A stretch of 64,000 nt of DNA from NCBI GenBank assembly GCA_002356455.1, contig AP017968.1:3348001-3412000 (forward strand), in the 5' to 3' direction. The position numbers and the translations under genes were made by a program. Under the pieces are notes generated by a model. The model was not told the origin of the DNA, searched no databases, and saw only the letters and a list, made by a program, of their open reading frames with translations. This document shows, piece by piece, positions 26,671-35,817 of the stretch. Each line of letters starts with the position of its first letter. Position 1 is the stretch's first letter. This DNA comes from Fusobacterium varium. GTDB taxonomy: Bacteria > Fusobacteriota > Fusobacteriia > Fusobacteriales > Fusobacteriaceae.

Positions 26671-26699
26671 CTTATACCATTTTTAAACATAATTGTCAA
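26671..26699 (-). promoter_or_regulatory. Promoter for the small exported protein 1 and gltS
   Basis: On the minus strand TTGACA (26699-26694), 17 bases, TATAAG (26676-26671), about 54 bases before the start codon. No promoter of this quality lies directly before gltS. Confidence 0.65.
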
Positions 26700-26847
26700 T
26701 AAAAACTCTTTTTAAATGAAAATCAACTTATCATACTTTTAAAAAATAAAAGTTTTTTTTAATTTCCATTCATTTTATATATTATTCAATTTTATTGTTC
26801 ACTTATTTTAATGAAAGTTATAAAAATTAACTATATTTTCATTGTTT

Positions 26848-28338
26848 TTATACATGAAGAGCTGCCTCATCAGCTGCTTTTTCTTCTTTTGTTTTTAGTC
26901 TTACTTGTGGTTCTCTAGGTAGAGCAAATTTAGGTATAAACCTATCCCATCCTGTCAATGTTAAAATAAGCATACTAAAAACAGCTATATATGCAATAAA
27001 ATTATATTTTATTATATCAATAGGTATAAAATCATGTAATGGATAAACTGTAGCTGCTATACCTATATAAAATCCAATATAAACATGCCATGGAATCAAC
27101 TGAGATCCAAATACTCCCATTGCATCACTAAATGTGGCATTTCTAAGTTTAAGAGTATACATATCTTCTTCACTTCCAACAACATTCTTTTCTACAAGAT
27201 TTTTTATAATAGGTCCAATAGTTACAATTTGAGCCATCTCATCTGCTAACGCCATATTTCCAAATATTGAGAGAACTCCATTCCAGAACATAAGCTGTCT
27301 TACATTTTTTGAAATTCTTCCCAATAAATCTGACAACGGCTTAAAGGCATCCATCATTTTCATGATTCCACCAAATGCTGCTACCCACATCATCATTACT
27401 ACAACCCATGCTCCTGCATCTGCAAATCCTGTCATAATAAGATCATTTATAAAAGAATTTGTATTAGTCACTGTTCCTGCAAATCTTCCTAATATATAAG
27501 CAGATGCTATTCCAAGGAAAAGACATATGAATGTCTGATACCCCATAAATGCAGTTATTAAAACCAGTATTAATGGAATAATCATATAGTAAGGAACTCC
27601 ATCTCTTACTTGATTTAATAATGTAACTGCTGATTCTCTCTCTTCAGCCAGTTTTGCCCAAACTTCTGCTGGTATTTGATTAATAGCTTCTGCTCCATTT
27701 CCAGCTACTGATGAAGGTACCATTATCATTCCTGCTATTCCAAAAGCTATTACACCAGTTAATAGCACAAGTCCTGACCATACACCTTGATGTTTTACTC
27801 TCTTAACAACTTCTACTCCTTGAATTCCAGAACTTACTATTGTAGTATCTGAAATAAGACCTATATTATCTCCAAAACATGCTCCACCAGCTATAGCACC
27901 AACAGTCAGCAAAATATTTCCCCCTACTATATGGTTAAGCCATAAAAAGATAGGTGCACAGGCTGCAAATGTTCCCCAGCTTGTTCCTGTTGCTATTGAC
28001 AATATAGATGTCACTATTGCTCCTACAAGAGCAACAGTTTTTCCTGTTATTCCCAGTGTTAAAGCCATATTAATGATTGAAGCTCCTACTCCAGTTGACA
28101 TAAATACTTCAGCCATAGCATACGCAGCCATTAAAATAAACAATGCTATTGTTATTTCTCTTACATTTGTTATTGCCGCATCAAGAACATGAGAAAAATT
28201 TTTCTTTTCTGTCCACATTGCCACCCCTGCTGCAACTATTGTTGCTAAAGGTGCTGCTATCAGAGCATCAAATCCGCTCATCATAAGTGCTGCTAAAACT
28301 AAAACTGGTAGTAATTTAATTATTGCTATTATCCCCAT
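26848..28338 (-). CDS. NhaC-family sodium/proton antiporter-like transporter, tandem copy 2
   Basis: 496 residues, about twelve membrane segments, of the Na+/H+ antiporter family (COG1757 type). Characteristic stretches are TGTSWGTFAACAPIFL and GGACFGDNIGLISDTTIVSS. CGGAGG precedes the ATG. It is close to nine-tenths identical by eye to the neighbour at 29 kb, so this is a recent tandem duplication. Members of this family carry sodium, organic acids or amino acids, so the name is only a family label. The small exported protein gene at 28.4 kb is its operon leader. Confidence 0.88.
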   Translation of the reverse strand: MGIIAIIKLLPVLVLAALMMSGFDALIAAPLATIVAAGVAMWTEKKNFSHVLDAAITNVREITIALFILMAAYAMAEVFMSTGVGASIINMALTLGITGKTVALVGAIVTSILSIATGTSWGTFAACAPIFLWLNHIVGGNILLTVGAIAGGACFGDNIGLISDTTIVSSGIQGVEVVKRVKHQGVWSGLVLLTGVIAFGIAGMIMVPSSVAGNGAEAINQIPAEVWAKLAEERESAVTLLNQVRDGVPYYMIIPLILVLITAFMGYQTFICLFLGIASAYILGRFAGTVTNTNSFINDLIMTGFADAGAWVVVMMMWVAAFGGIMKMMDAFKPLSDLLGRISKNVRQLMFWNGVLSIFGNMALADEMAQIVTIGPIIKNLVEKNVVGSEEDMYTLKLRNATFSDAMGVFGSQLIPWHVYIGFYIGIAATVYPLHDFIPIDIIKYNFIAYIAVFSMLILTLTGWDRFIPKFALPREPQVRLKTKEEKAADEAALHV

Positions 28339-28393
28339 CTTCGCCTCCGAATAATTTATTTGATTTTAATTATCTAAATAAAGATGGGAAAAA

Positions 28394-28753
28394 TCAAATC
28401 CGGAGTACTCGGCTTTTATAGCGATATAATATTGTATAATAAAAAAAATTACCATCCAATATTTCTACTTCATTGCTCTTTTTGACAATTTCTTTATTTA
28501 TCTCTGAACAAAATATATCCTCATAAAAAAAATCGAATTTTCCTTTTAATTTATTAGTAAAATTATTTGTTGGTTCTATTTTATCAACAAGTATAGGAGT
28601 ATAGTTCTTGATTTTACTTTCTTGTATTTCCAGCAAAAGTATGTTCTGTTCCTTTTCCTTAAATTGAGAATGAACTCTGTCTATTCTATTATTTGTTGAA
28701 GTAAGTATTGCAAAAATACATGAAATGATAAAATAAAATAATTTTATCTTCAT
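28394..28753 (-). CDS. Small exported protein of unknown function, paralogue 2
   Basis: 119 residues from ATG at 28753, 7 bases after GAGGAGGGTGG; an in-frame upstream start at 28795 would make a worse N-terminus. Signal peptide KIKLFYFIISCIFAILTS, then a charged region of about 85 residues ending YTILYRYKSRVLRI. Relationship to the protein at 26.3 kb is clear in the signal peptide and the last 14 residues and weak between. It stands first in a transcription unit with an NhaC-like transporter. Function unknown. Confidence 0.75.
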   Translation of the reverse strand: MKIKLFYFIISCIFAILTSTNNRIDRVHSQFKEKEQNILLLEIQESKIKNYTPILVDKIEPTNNFTNKLKGKFDFFYEDIFCSEINKEIVKKSNEVEILDGNFFYYTILYRYKSRVLRI

Positions 28754-28803
28754 AAATAGTCCACCCTCCTCTAGTTTAATTTCAAAGGTACTCATTAACT
28801 ATA

Positions 28804-28832
28804 TTACTACCACCTTTTGTGTCTTTTGTCAA
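28804..28832 (-). promoter_or_regulatory. Promoter for small exported protein 2 and nhaC copy 2
   Basis: On the minus strand TTGACA (28832-28827), 17 bases, TAGTAA (28809-28804), about 50 bases before the ATG. Layout matches the promoter of paralogue 1. Confidence 0.5.
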
Positions 28833-28906
28833 TAATTATAAAAATACTTTTATATTCAATTGTTTTTATGAAAATCTTCTTTATTTCTAAAATTAGTAAA
28901 AGAATA

Positions 28907-28931
28907 GGGGACAGCAATAGAATCTGCCCCC
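28907..28931 (-). terminator. Terminator after nhaC copy 1
   Basis: On the minus strand GGGGGCAG..CTGTCCCC (8 bp with one G-U) followed by TATTCTTTTAC. It separates the first transporter from the downstream small-protein unit. Confidence 0.65.
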
Positions 28932-28951
28932 ATATTATTTAATTTTAACTA

Positions 28952-30436
28952 CTATGCTTGAGCTACTGCCTCATCAGCTTTTTTCTCTTCAGCAGTTTTT
29001 AATCTTACTTGTGGTTCTCTAGGAAGAGCAAATTTAGGTATAAATCTGTCAAATCCAGTTAAAGTTAAGAATAACATACTGAATACAGCTATGAAGGCTA
29101 TAAAGTTATATTTTATTATATCTATTGCTATAAAATCATGTAGTGGATATACTGTTGAAGCTATCCCTATATAGAATCCAATATAAACATGCCATGGAAT
29201 CAACTGAGATCCAAATACTCCCATTGCATCACTAAATGTGGCATTTCTAAGTTTAAGAGTATACATATCCTCTTCACTTCCTACTACATTCTTTTCAACA
29301 AGGTTTCTAATAATAGGTCCAATAGTTACAATTTGAGCCATTTCATCTGCTAACGCCATATTTCCAAATATTGAAAGAATAGCATTCCAGAACATAAGTT
29401 GTCTTACATTTTTTGAAATTTTTCCAACTAAGTCAGATACAGGTTTAAATGCATCCATTACCTTCATTATCCCACCAAATGCTGCTACCCACATCATCAT
29501 TACTACAACCCATGATCCTGCATCTGCAAATCCTGTCATTACAAGATCATTTAAATAATCAGTTGTGCTAGTTACTGTTCCCGCAAATTTACCAAGTATA
29601 TATGCAGCAGCTATTCCCAAGAATAAACATATAAATGTCTGATATCCCATAAATGCTGCAACAAGAACCAATATTAAAGGAATTACCATATAATAAGGAA
29701 CTCCATCTCTTACTTGATTTAACAATGTAACTGCTGATTCTCTTTCTTCAGCTAGTTTTGTCCAAACTTCTGCTGGTATTTGATTAATAGCTTCTGCTCC
29801 GTTTCCAGTTACTGATGGGAGTCCCATCATCATTCCTGCAACTCCAAAAGCTATTACTCCCAATAATAATACAAGTCCTGACCATACACCTTGGTGTCTA
29901 ATTCTTCTAACAACTTCAACACCCTGAATTCCAGAACTTACTATTGTAGTATCTGAAATAAGACCTATATTATCTCCAAAACATGCTCCTCCTGCTATCG
30001 CAGCAGTAGTAAGAAGAATATTTCCTCCTACTATATGATTAAGCCATAAGAAGATAGGTGCACAGGCTGCAAATGTTCCCCAGCTTGTTCCTGTTGCTAT
30101 TGATAATACAGATGTTACTATTGCTCCTGTCAATGCAACAGTTTTTCCTGTTATCCCCAAATTTAGTGCCATATTGATGATTGATGCTCCTACTCCAGTT
30201 GACATAAATGTTTCTGCCAGAGCATAAGCTGCCATCAAGATAAACAATGCTATTGTTATCTCTCTTACATTTGTTATTGCCGCATCAAGAATATATGCGA
30301 AATTTTTCTTCTCTGTCCACATAGCTATTAATGCTGCAACTATTGTTGCTAATGGTGCTGCGATCAGAGCATCAAATCCGCTTATCATAAGTGCTGCAAG
30401 CACAAATACCGGACTTAACTTAAGTACTGCTATCAT
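28952..30436 (-). CDS. NhaC-family sodium/proton antiporter-like transporter, tandem copy 1
   Basis: 494 residues from ATG at 30436 with GGAGG 5 bases upstream (a TTG at 30448 falls on the ribosome site itself). Same family and motifs as the neighbour at 26.8 kb: TGTSWGTFAACAPIF and GACFGDNIGLISDTT. Most substitutions are conservative and clustered near the ends and in the middle loop. Unlike copy 2 and gltS it is not preceded by a small exported protein; it has its own promoter instead. Substrate unknown. Confidence 0.88.
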   Translation of the reverse strand: MIAVLKLSPVFVLAALMISGFDALIAAPLATIVAALIAMWTEKKNFAYILDAAITNVREITIALFILMAAYALAETFMSTGVGASIINMALNLGITGKTVALTGAIVTSVLSIATGTSWGTFAACAPIFLWLNHIVGGNILLTTAAIAGGACFGDNIGLISDTTIVSSGIQGVEVVRRIRHQGVWSGLVLLLGVIAFGVAGMMMGLPSVTGNGAEAINQIPAEVWTKLAEERESAVTLLNQVRDGVPYYMVIPLILVLVAAFMGYQTFICLFLGIAAAYILGKFAGTVTSTTDYLNDLVMTGFADAGSWVVVMMMWVAAFGGIMKVMDAFKPVSDLVGKISKNVRQLMFWNAILSIFGNMALADEMAQIVTIGPIIRNLVEKNVVGSEEDMYTLKLRNATFSDAMGVFGSQLIPWHVYIGFYIGIASTVYPLHDFIAIDIIKYNFIAFIAVFSMLFLTLTGFDRFIPKFALPREPQVRLKTAEEKKADEAVAQA

Positions 30437-30638
30437 ATTTACCTCCAAAATATTATTAAGTTAAACTGTGAATGATTATAGCAGTAGTAAATCTCAAGTT
30501 TTATTCTATATTCTCCAAAAAAAATAAAAAAATATATCCCTAACTTATACTTTCTTTTTCCTTCTGATTAGAATAGTTTATAAAAATAAATCTTAAATAG
30601 ATATACTCACTCTGCTGTTATTCCAGTTTCCTATTACT

Positions 30639-30667
30639 TTTTTACCATCTTTTCGTTTAGTTGTCAA
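30639..30667 (-). promoter_or_regulatory. Promoter upstream of nhaC copy 1
   Basis: On the minus strand TTGACA (30667-30662), 17 bases, TAAAAA (30644-30639). The leader to the ATG is about 200 bases long, AT-rich, without a gene or riboswitch that I can recognise. The rest of the 30437-30836 gap holds nothing else clear. Confidence 0.5.
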
Positions 30668-30836
30668 GCTATATATTTCAAAACTAAACATATTACACAT
30701 GTTTTTTAATATTTGTATACCATCTTTCAGTTAGAAAAATGTATAAAAATTGCCCCTTCCTTAATTTTTATTTTTTAAATCACTTATTAAAAAAAATCAA
30801 AATTTTTTTTATTTTATTAAAACTTTTCAACTAAAC

Positions 30837-30872
30837 AAAAAAGGTATCTGTTTAAAAAACAGGTACCTTTTA
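30837..30872 (-). terminator. Terminator after gpmI
   Basis: AAAAGGTATCTG pairs with CAGGTACCTTTT (one G-U) around a 12-base loop, with T-tract on the minus strand. Confidence 0.8.
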
Positions 30873-30891
30873 AAAATTTATTATGCATTTT

Positions 30892-32412
30892 TTACTTCTT
30901 CAATAATGATTTCCCATTCATCTCTTTTGGTTTATCTAAACCTAAAATTTCAAGCATAGTTGGTGCTATATCTGATAATTTTCCATCCTCAAGTTTATAA
31001 TTTTTATACCTATCTGATACCATTATAAATGGAACTCTATTTGTTGTATGTGCTGTAAATGGTATTTTTGTAACTGGGTCTTCCATAAGTTCAACATTTC
31101 CATGATCAGCAGTTACAAAAAGTGTTCCTCCTAAATCCAACACTTTTTGAGAAACTTTTCCCAAACAAAAATCTATTTTTTTAACAGCAGCTACAGCTGC
31201 ATCAAATACTCCTGTGTGACCTACCATATCAGGGTTGGCGTAATTAACTATAATAACATCAAATTTTCCTGAATCCAAAGCCTCCATAAGTCCTTCTGTT
31301 ACCCCACATGCTGACATCTCAGGTTGAAGATCATATGTAGCTACTTTAGGTGATGCTACAAGTTTTCTTTCTTCCCCTTCATATTGTGCTTCTTTTCCAC
31401 CATTAAAGAAAAAAGTTACATGTGCATATTTTTCTGTCTCAGCTGTTCTTAATTGTTTCAATCCAGCCTTTGATATTACTTCGCCAAATGTATTAGTTAT
31501 ATCTTTCTCTCCATAAATTACTGGAGCATCTATAGTAGAATCATACTGACGCATACAATAATACTTAAGACCCAAATACTCTCTTTCAAATCCAGAAAAT
31601 TCTTTATCATTCAAAGCTCTTGTTATTTCTCTTGCCCTATCAGGTCTAAAATTAAAGTTTATAAATACATCTCCTTTTTTGATAATTCCCTCTGGATGTA
31701 TCACAGTAGGTATCACAAATTCGTCACTTACATTTTCTGTATATGATTTCTCTATTGCTTCTACTACTGTTGAAGCATGATTTCCTTTTCCATATACCAT
31801 TGCATCATATGCTTTTTTTACTCTATCCCAATTCTTGTCTCTATCCATAGCATAATATCTTCCAGATATAGTTGCAATAACTCCTTCTCCTATTTCTTTC
31901 ATTTTTGCTTCAAGCTCTTTTAAAAATCCCTCTCCTGATTCAGGAGCTGTATCTCTTCCATCAAGAAAAGCATGGATATAAGCTTTCACACCATATTTTT
32001 TAGCCATCATTAAAAGTCCATAAAGATGGTCAGTATGTGAGTGCACTCCTCCTGGAGATACTAAACCTCCAAAATGTACAGGCTTTCCTTCTTTTACTGC
32101 ATATTTAAAAGCTTCTTTTAAAACTTCATTATTAAAAAAAGTTCCCTCTCTGATATCTTTAGATATCTCTACTAATGGCTGATAAACCACTCTTCCTGAT
32201 CCTATATTTAAATGTCCCACTTCTGAATTCCCCATTTGTCCATCCGGTAATCCTACAGCTTCACCAGAAGCTTCAAGTTCAGAATGAGGATATTCTTTCA
32301 TAAGTCTATAAAAATTTTCAGGATTTGCAGCTGTTATTGCATTTTTCTGTTCTGGATGTTTATTTATACCCCATCCATCCAATATCATAAGCATTAATGG
32401 TTTTTTGTTCAT
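30892..32412 (-). CDS. gpmI: 2,3-bisphosphoglycerate-independent phosphoglycerate mutase
   Basis: 506 residues from ATG at 32412, behind GAGGTG; a GTG at 32424 is inside that site. It interconverts 3- and 2-phosphoglycerate in glycolysis using two manganese ions. The metal site begins at LMILDGWG, the phosphorylated Ser is in GQMGNSEVGH, and the second metal cluster includes ADHGNVE and AHTTN near the C-terminus. It follows tpiA by 17 bases, a glycolytic pair. Confidence 0.97.
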   Translation of the reverse strand: MNKKPLMLMILDGWGINKHPEQKNAITAANPENFYRLMKEYPHSELEASGEAVGLPDGQMGNSEVGHLNIGSGRVVYQPLVEISKDIREGTFFNNEVLKEAFKYAVKEGKPVHFGGLVSPGGVHSHTDHLYGLLMMAKKYGVKAYIHAFLDGRDTAPESGEGFLKELEAKMKEIGEGVIATISGRYYAMDRDKNWDRVKKAYDAMVYGKGNHASTVVEAIEKSYTENVSDEFVIPTVIHPEGIIKKGDVFINFNFRPDRAREITRALNDKEFSGFEREYLGLKYYCMRQYDSTIDAPVIYGEKDITNTFGEVISKAGLKQLRTAETEKYAHVTFFFNGGKEAQYEGEERKLVASPKVATYDLQPEMSACGVTEGLMEALDSGKFDVIIVNYANPDMVGHTGVFDAAVAAVKKIDFCLGKVSQKVLDLGGTLFVTADHGNVELMEDPVTKIPFTAHTTNRVPFIMVSDRYKNYKLEDGKLSDIAPTMLEILGLDKPKEMNGKSLLKK

Positions 32413-32429
32413 TTGATTTTTCACCTCTT

Positions 32430-33185
32430 TTATTTTCCTGCTACAACTATTTCAGCAAATGAAGAAGCTTTTAAAGATGCTCCTCCTATAAGTCCACCAT
32501 CAATATCCTTTTGTGCTAATAATTCAACTGCATTATCCGGTTTCATTGATCCTCCATATTGAATTATCATATCTTCAGCAGTTTTATTTCCAAACATAGA
32601 TACTAATACATCCCTTATTTGTCTATGTGTTTCCTGTGCCATTTCAGGTGTAGCAGTTTTTCCTGTACCTATTGCCCATACTGGTTCATAAGCAACTATT
32701 ACTTTTTTGGCTTCTTCAGCAGTAAGATCTTTTAAGCCTCCTCTGATTTGAGTTTCAGTAACTTCACCAGTTTTTCCTGCTTCTCTTTCTTCAAGTTTTT
32801 CCCCAATACAAAGTATTGGTAACATTCCAGCAGCTAATACAGCTTTAACTTTCTCATTAATAAATTCATCATTTTCTTTAAAATATTCTCTTCTTTCAGA
32901 ATGTCCTAAAATAACATACTCTACTCCTATTGATTTAAGCATGACTGGTGAAATTTCTCCTGTATATGCTCCTGAATCTTTTGGATAAACATTTTCTGCT
33001 GCTATTGCTATATTACTTCCATTTACAGCTTTCACAGCATCTGACAAAGCTGTAAATGGTGCTCCTATTATTATCCCTACATTATCTATTCCTTTTACAA
33101 GTTCTTTTAATTCAGTAAGCATTTCCACTGCTTCTGCATTAGTTTTATTCATTTTCCAGTTCCCAGCTATAACTTTTTTTCTCAT
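32430..33185 (-). CDS. tpiA: Triosephosphate isomerase
   Basis: 251 residues. All catalytic parts are present: GNWKMN (Lys about 11), ILGHSERREYF (His about 94), VAYEPVWAIGTG (Glu about 166, with the flexible loop after it) and YGGSMKPDN. Its promoter is visible upstream, and it leads a two-gene operon with gpmI. Confidence 0.98.
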   Translation of the reverse strand: MRKKVIAGNWKMNKTNAEAVEMLTELKELVKGIDNVGIIIGAPFTALSDAVKAVNGSNIAIAAENVYPKDSGAYTGEISPVMLKSIGVEYVILGHSERREYFKENDEFINEKVKAVLAAGMLPILCIGEKLEEREAGKTGEVTETQIRGGLKDLTAEEAKKVIVAYEPVWAIGTGKTATPEMAQETHRQIRDVLVSMFGNKTAEDMIIQYGGSMKPDNAVELLAQKDIDGGLIGGASLKASSFAEIVVAGK

Positions 33186-33223
33186 CCTAAATAACCTCCA
33201 TTTTTATATTTACTTTTCAATAA

Positions 33224-33252
33224 ATATTATCATAGTAATCATTATTTTTCAA
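33224..33252 (-). promoter_or_regulatory. Promoter for tpiA-gpmI
   Basis: On the minus strand TTGAAA (33252-33247), 17 bases, TAATAT (33229-33224), about 40 bases before the ATG. Confidence 0.55.
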
Positions 33253-33278
33253 ATGTATCATTGGTCATATAATAACTA

Positions 33279-33890
33279 TTAATTGAGCAATCTTTTACGA
33301 TTTTCTTCTTCTGCAATATCGTTATAATAATCTTCTACATTATCATAAAACTCTATTAAAAGATCACCTATTGAAAATTCAAGTATATCTATAAAACCAA
33401 TAAGGTCTCTTGCTTCATATGCACGTTCTGCAACTTCCAATTCTTTTTGAAAATCTTCTATATACTCATCAAAATCTTCATATATAAAATCAAGTATATG
33501 ATTTTCTTTTATTAAAAGAAGAAGATTATAAAACCATCTCAAAAAAATAACCATTTCTATAAGTTGTATTTCATCTTCATCATTAAGACTTTCCTGTCCA
33601 CTTTCTTCCATATCATCAAATATATCAAAGTATCTGTCAATAGATTCCTTGGCAGTAAGAATTGATTCCAGTATCATAGCTCCATAAGTTTTGGTTATTA
33701 TCTCAATAACTTTAAGATCCTTTCCACCTATAATGCTGTTATCTCTCAAAGTGCTGCCATTCACATATATTTCATGTGGTATTTTATTTTCTTTCATAAG
33801 TTTTTTATTGATTGCAGAAATTGCATTTCCTAAACTTTTAAAGCTCTTCTGTTTCATCTCCACTTTTACATTATCTACATATACTTCCAT
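33279..33890 (-). CDS. Hypothetical acidic protein, conserved-looking
   Basis: 203 residues if started at ATG 33890, which has AGAGG 5 bases upstream; ATG 33908, directly touching the stop codon of the comF-like gene, is the alternative. The N-terminus (MEVYVDNVKVEMK..HEIYVNGSTLRDNS) suggests a small beta domain. From about residue 65 it is helical and very acidic (DEDEIQLIEM, EDFDEYIEDFQKELEVAE). No signal, membrane segment or known motif is seen. Its position at the end of the rnhB-yraN-comF block suggests cotranscription with nucleic-acid genes. Function unknown. Confidence 0.75.
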   Translation of the reverse strand: MEVYVDNVKVEMKQKSFKSLGNAISAINKKLMKENKIPHEIYVNGSTLRDNSIIGGKDLKVIEIITKTYGAMILESILTAKESIDRYFDIFDDMEESGQESLNDEDEIQLIEMVIFLRWFYNLLLLIKENHILDFIYEDFDEYIEDFQKELEVAERAYEARDLIGFIDILEFSIGDLLIEFYDNVEDYYNDIAEEENRKRLLN

Positions 33891-33908
33891 CATAACCTCT
33901 GTTTTCAT

Positions 33909-34547
33909 TTATTTTTTAAAGAATTTTGACATCGCTATTGAAAAAACATATATCTCTTTTGGAGAATTTTTTTTCCTTATTTCGTTCACTACCTCTTTTA
34001 TTGTACTCCCTGTAGTTACTATATCATCTATTATGAGTATATTTTTTTCATTTGCATTTACCCAATTATTTCTAAAGGCTTTTTTGATGTTTTCTTCTCT
34101 TTTTTTCTCTTCTAATATTGAATACATATGTTCTGTATCCTTTACTCTATCTATTGTTTTATAACCTATTCTCAATTCTTTTAATATTTCCTCTACTTGA
34201 TTGAAGCCTCTTTCTTTCATTCTATTTCTGCTTATTGGAACTGGTATCACTATATTTATTCTTTTTTCTCTTATCAGTTCCTTTAAAGGTTTTTTTATCA
34301 AAATAGAAATTTCTTTCGAAAGTCCCTTTCTATTCTTAAGTTTATAGTCTGTTATAATTTTTTTTATATCTTCATCATAATAATATAGAAAGTAATAATT
34401 ATCTATATTTTTTATCTCACTTTTCCTTCTCAACACTTTAAAACATTCATGACATATATACTGAGTTGTGGTTTCTATATATTTTCCACATACAGAACAT
34501 TTTGTTGAAAAGAAAAGACTTCTAAAACTCTGGCTTAAGTTCTTCAT
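33909..34547 (-). CDS. ComF-family phosphoribosyltransferase-like protein
   Basis: 212 residues. An N-terminal CSVCGK..CHEC zinc finger is followed by a type I phosphoribosyltransferase fold whose PRPP loop reads ILIIDDIVTTGSTIKEV near residue 170. Homologues (ComFC/GntX) take part in DNA uptake or carbon metabolism, but many genomes carry it without competence. It overlaps the zinc-ribbon gene by 26 bases. Confidence 0.88.
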   Translation of the reverse strand: MKNLSQSFRSLFFSTKCSVCGKYIETTTQYICHECFKVLRRKSEIKNIDNYYFLYYYDEDIKKIITDYKLKNRKGLSKEISILIKKPLKELIREKRINIVIPVPISRNRMKERGFNQVEEILKELRIGYKTIDRVKDTEHMYSILEEKKREENIKKAFRNNWVNANEKNILIIDDIVTTGSTIKEVVNEIRKKNSPKEIYVFSIAMSKFFKK

Positions 34548-34725
34548 CTTTTTCCATATCCACTATTTTAGCAGAATATATTTCTGTATACCCACAATTT
34601 AAGCATGTTTTTATATAATAAGTACTCAGTTCCAGCCTCAGTCCTGGACTTTTTTCTGGTAAAATCGAAGTTTTTACCTGATATTTATCACATCCGCATT
34701 TTACACACCTAAAATCCAATTTCAT
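34522..34725 (-). CDS. Small zinc-ribbon nucleic-acid-binding protein
   Basis: 67 residues from ATG 34725 (MKLDFRCVKCGC); a longer form from 34761 is possible and the ribosome site GGGG is close to the inner ATG, so the start is uncertain. Two CxxC pairs (CVKCGC and CLNCGY) build a zinc ribbon of the type found in small uncharacterised nucleic-acid-binding proteins. It overlaps yraN and the comF-like gene, showing tight translational coupling. Confidence 0.75.
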   Translation of the reverse strand: MKLDFRCVKCGCDKYQVKTSILPEKSPGLRLELSTYYIKTCLNCGYTEIYSAKIVDMEKDEELKPEF

Positions 34726-35068
34726 CACCCCATAAAATATTTTTAAGCCATTTTTGTTCATTTTTTAAATAGCTTATACAATCAAATCTAATATCATAAT
34801 CTTCCATATGATTTTTAATAAGATATTCTTCTGCTGTTCTATATATTCTTCTAGCCTTCCTTTTATCTACAGCTTCTACACCATAACCATACTCAGATGT
34901 TTCTCTATATTTTACCTCGATAAATATAATTTGTCCATCCTTTAATGCTATCAAATCTATCTCTCCATATTTTCCATAATAATTTTTTTCTAAAATTTTA
35001 TATGAATTTTCTTCTAAAAATTCTGCTGCTTTATTCTCATAAAGATTTCCTTTTTTTCTCTTATTCAT
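34709..35068 (-). CDS. yraN: YraN/UPF0102-family endonuclease-like protein
   Basis: 119 residues. The restriction-endonuclease-like core is visible: YGKYGEIDLIALKDG..IIFIEVKYRE, that is E-x-D..ExK. Family members are Holliday-junction-type nucleases or of unknown role. It follows rnhB by 16 bases, the usual rnhB-yraN neighbour pair. Confidence 0.9.
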   Translation of the reverse strand: MNKRKKGNLYENKAAEFLEENSYKILEKNYYGKYGEIDLIALKDGQIIFIEVKYRETSEYGYGVEAVDKRKARRIYRTAEEYLIKNHMEDYDIRFDCISYLKNEQKWLKNILWGDEIGF

Positions 35069-35084
35069 AAAAATCTCCAGTCTT

Positions 35085-35804
35085 TTATTCTAATATTTTA
35101 GTAAGAAAACTTTTCCTATGTATTTCCAATACTCCATGTTCTTTTATTGCTTCTCTATGCTGTTTGGTTCCGTATCCTTTATGTTTTTCAAAACCATAAA
35201 GAGGATATTTCACAGCTTCTTCTCTCATCATTCTATCTCTTGTTACTTTTGCTATTATTGAAGCTGCTGCAATAGAAAGACTTTTTGCATCTCCTTTAAT
35301 TATAGGTTCCTGCTTTCCTTTATATTCTCTTATTTTAAAGTTTCCATCTACTAATACAAGATATTCTCCCTTACACTCTTTTTTTAAGTTTTCCAAAGCC
35401 CTTCTCATTGCTAAAAATGTAGCATTAAGTATGTTTATTTCATCTATTTCCTTAGTATCAGCTATTCCAACACCTACATAGAAATGCTCCTTTATAACAT
35501 CAAAAAGTTTTTCTCTTTTCTTTTCTGATATCTGCTTTGAATCATTTATTTCATCTAAATCTTTATCATAGTTCTTCAATTTTACAGCAGCAGCTACTAC
35601 AGCTCCGGCTAAAGGTCCTCTTCCTGCTTCATCCACTCCTATTATTTCTTCACCTATATTAATATCAAATTCATGAAGAGATACAGTTTCTTTTTTCTCA
35701 TTTAAAATATCTTGCTTTTTTTTGCTTTTTAGAACTTTTTTTTCCTCAACTGAAAAAAGTCCCAATTGACTTTCTGCCTTTTCTTCATTTTTTTTATTTT
35801 TCAC
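35085..35804 (-). CDS. rnhB: Ribonuclease HII
   Basis: 239 residues from GTG 35804 (AAGGA 6 bases upstream). The catalytic domain starts with IGVDEAGRGPLAG near residue 55, carrying the first Asp-Glu pair. The third acid is in YLVLVDGNFKI and the fourth in SIIAKVTRDRMM. It removes ribonucleotides and RNA primers from DNA. The first ~50 residues are an extra lysine-rich extension not needed for the fold. Confidence 0.95.
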   Translation of the reverse strand: MKNKKNEEKAESQLGLFSVEEKKVLKSKKKQDILNEKKETVSLHEFDINIGEEIIGVDEAGRGPLAGAVVAAAVKLKNYDKDLDEINDSKQISEKKREKLFDVIKEHFYVGVGIADTKEIDEINILNATFLAMRRALENLKKECKGEYLVLVDGNFKIREYKGKQEPIIKGDAKSLSIAAASIIAKVTRDRMMREEAVKYPLYGFEKHKGYGTKQHREAIKEHGVLEIHRKSFLTKILE

Positions 35805-35817
35805 AATCAATCCTTCT

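Noticed and set aside
30437-30836. Riboswitch in the long leader of nhaC copy 1
   Set aside because: I compared it by eye with lysine, glycine and c-di-AMP aptamers and found no matching conserved blocks.
33909-34547. ComF-like gene as evidence for natural competence
   Set aside because: The family is widespread in non-competent bacteria and no other com genes are in the window.
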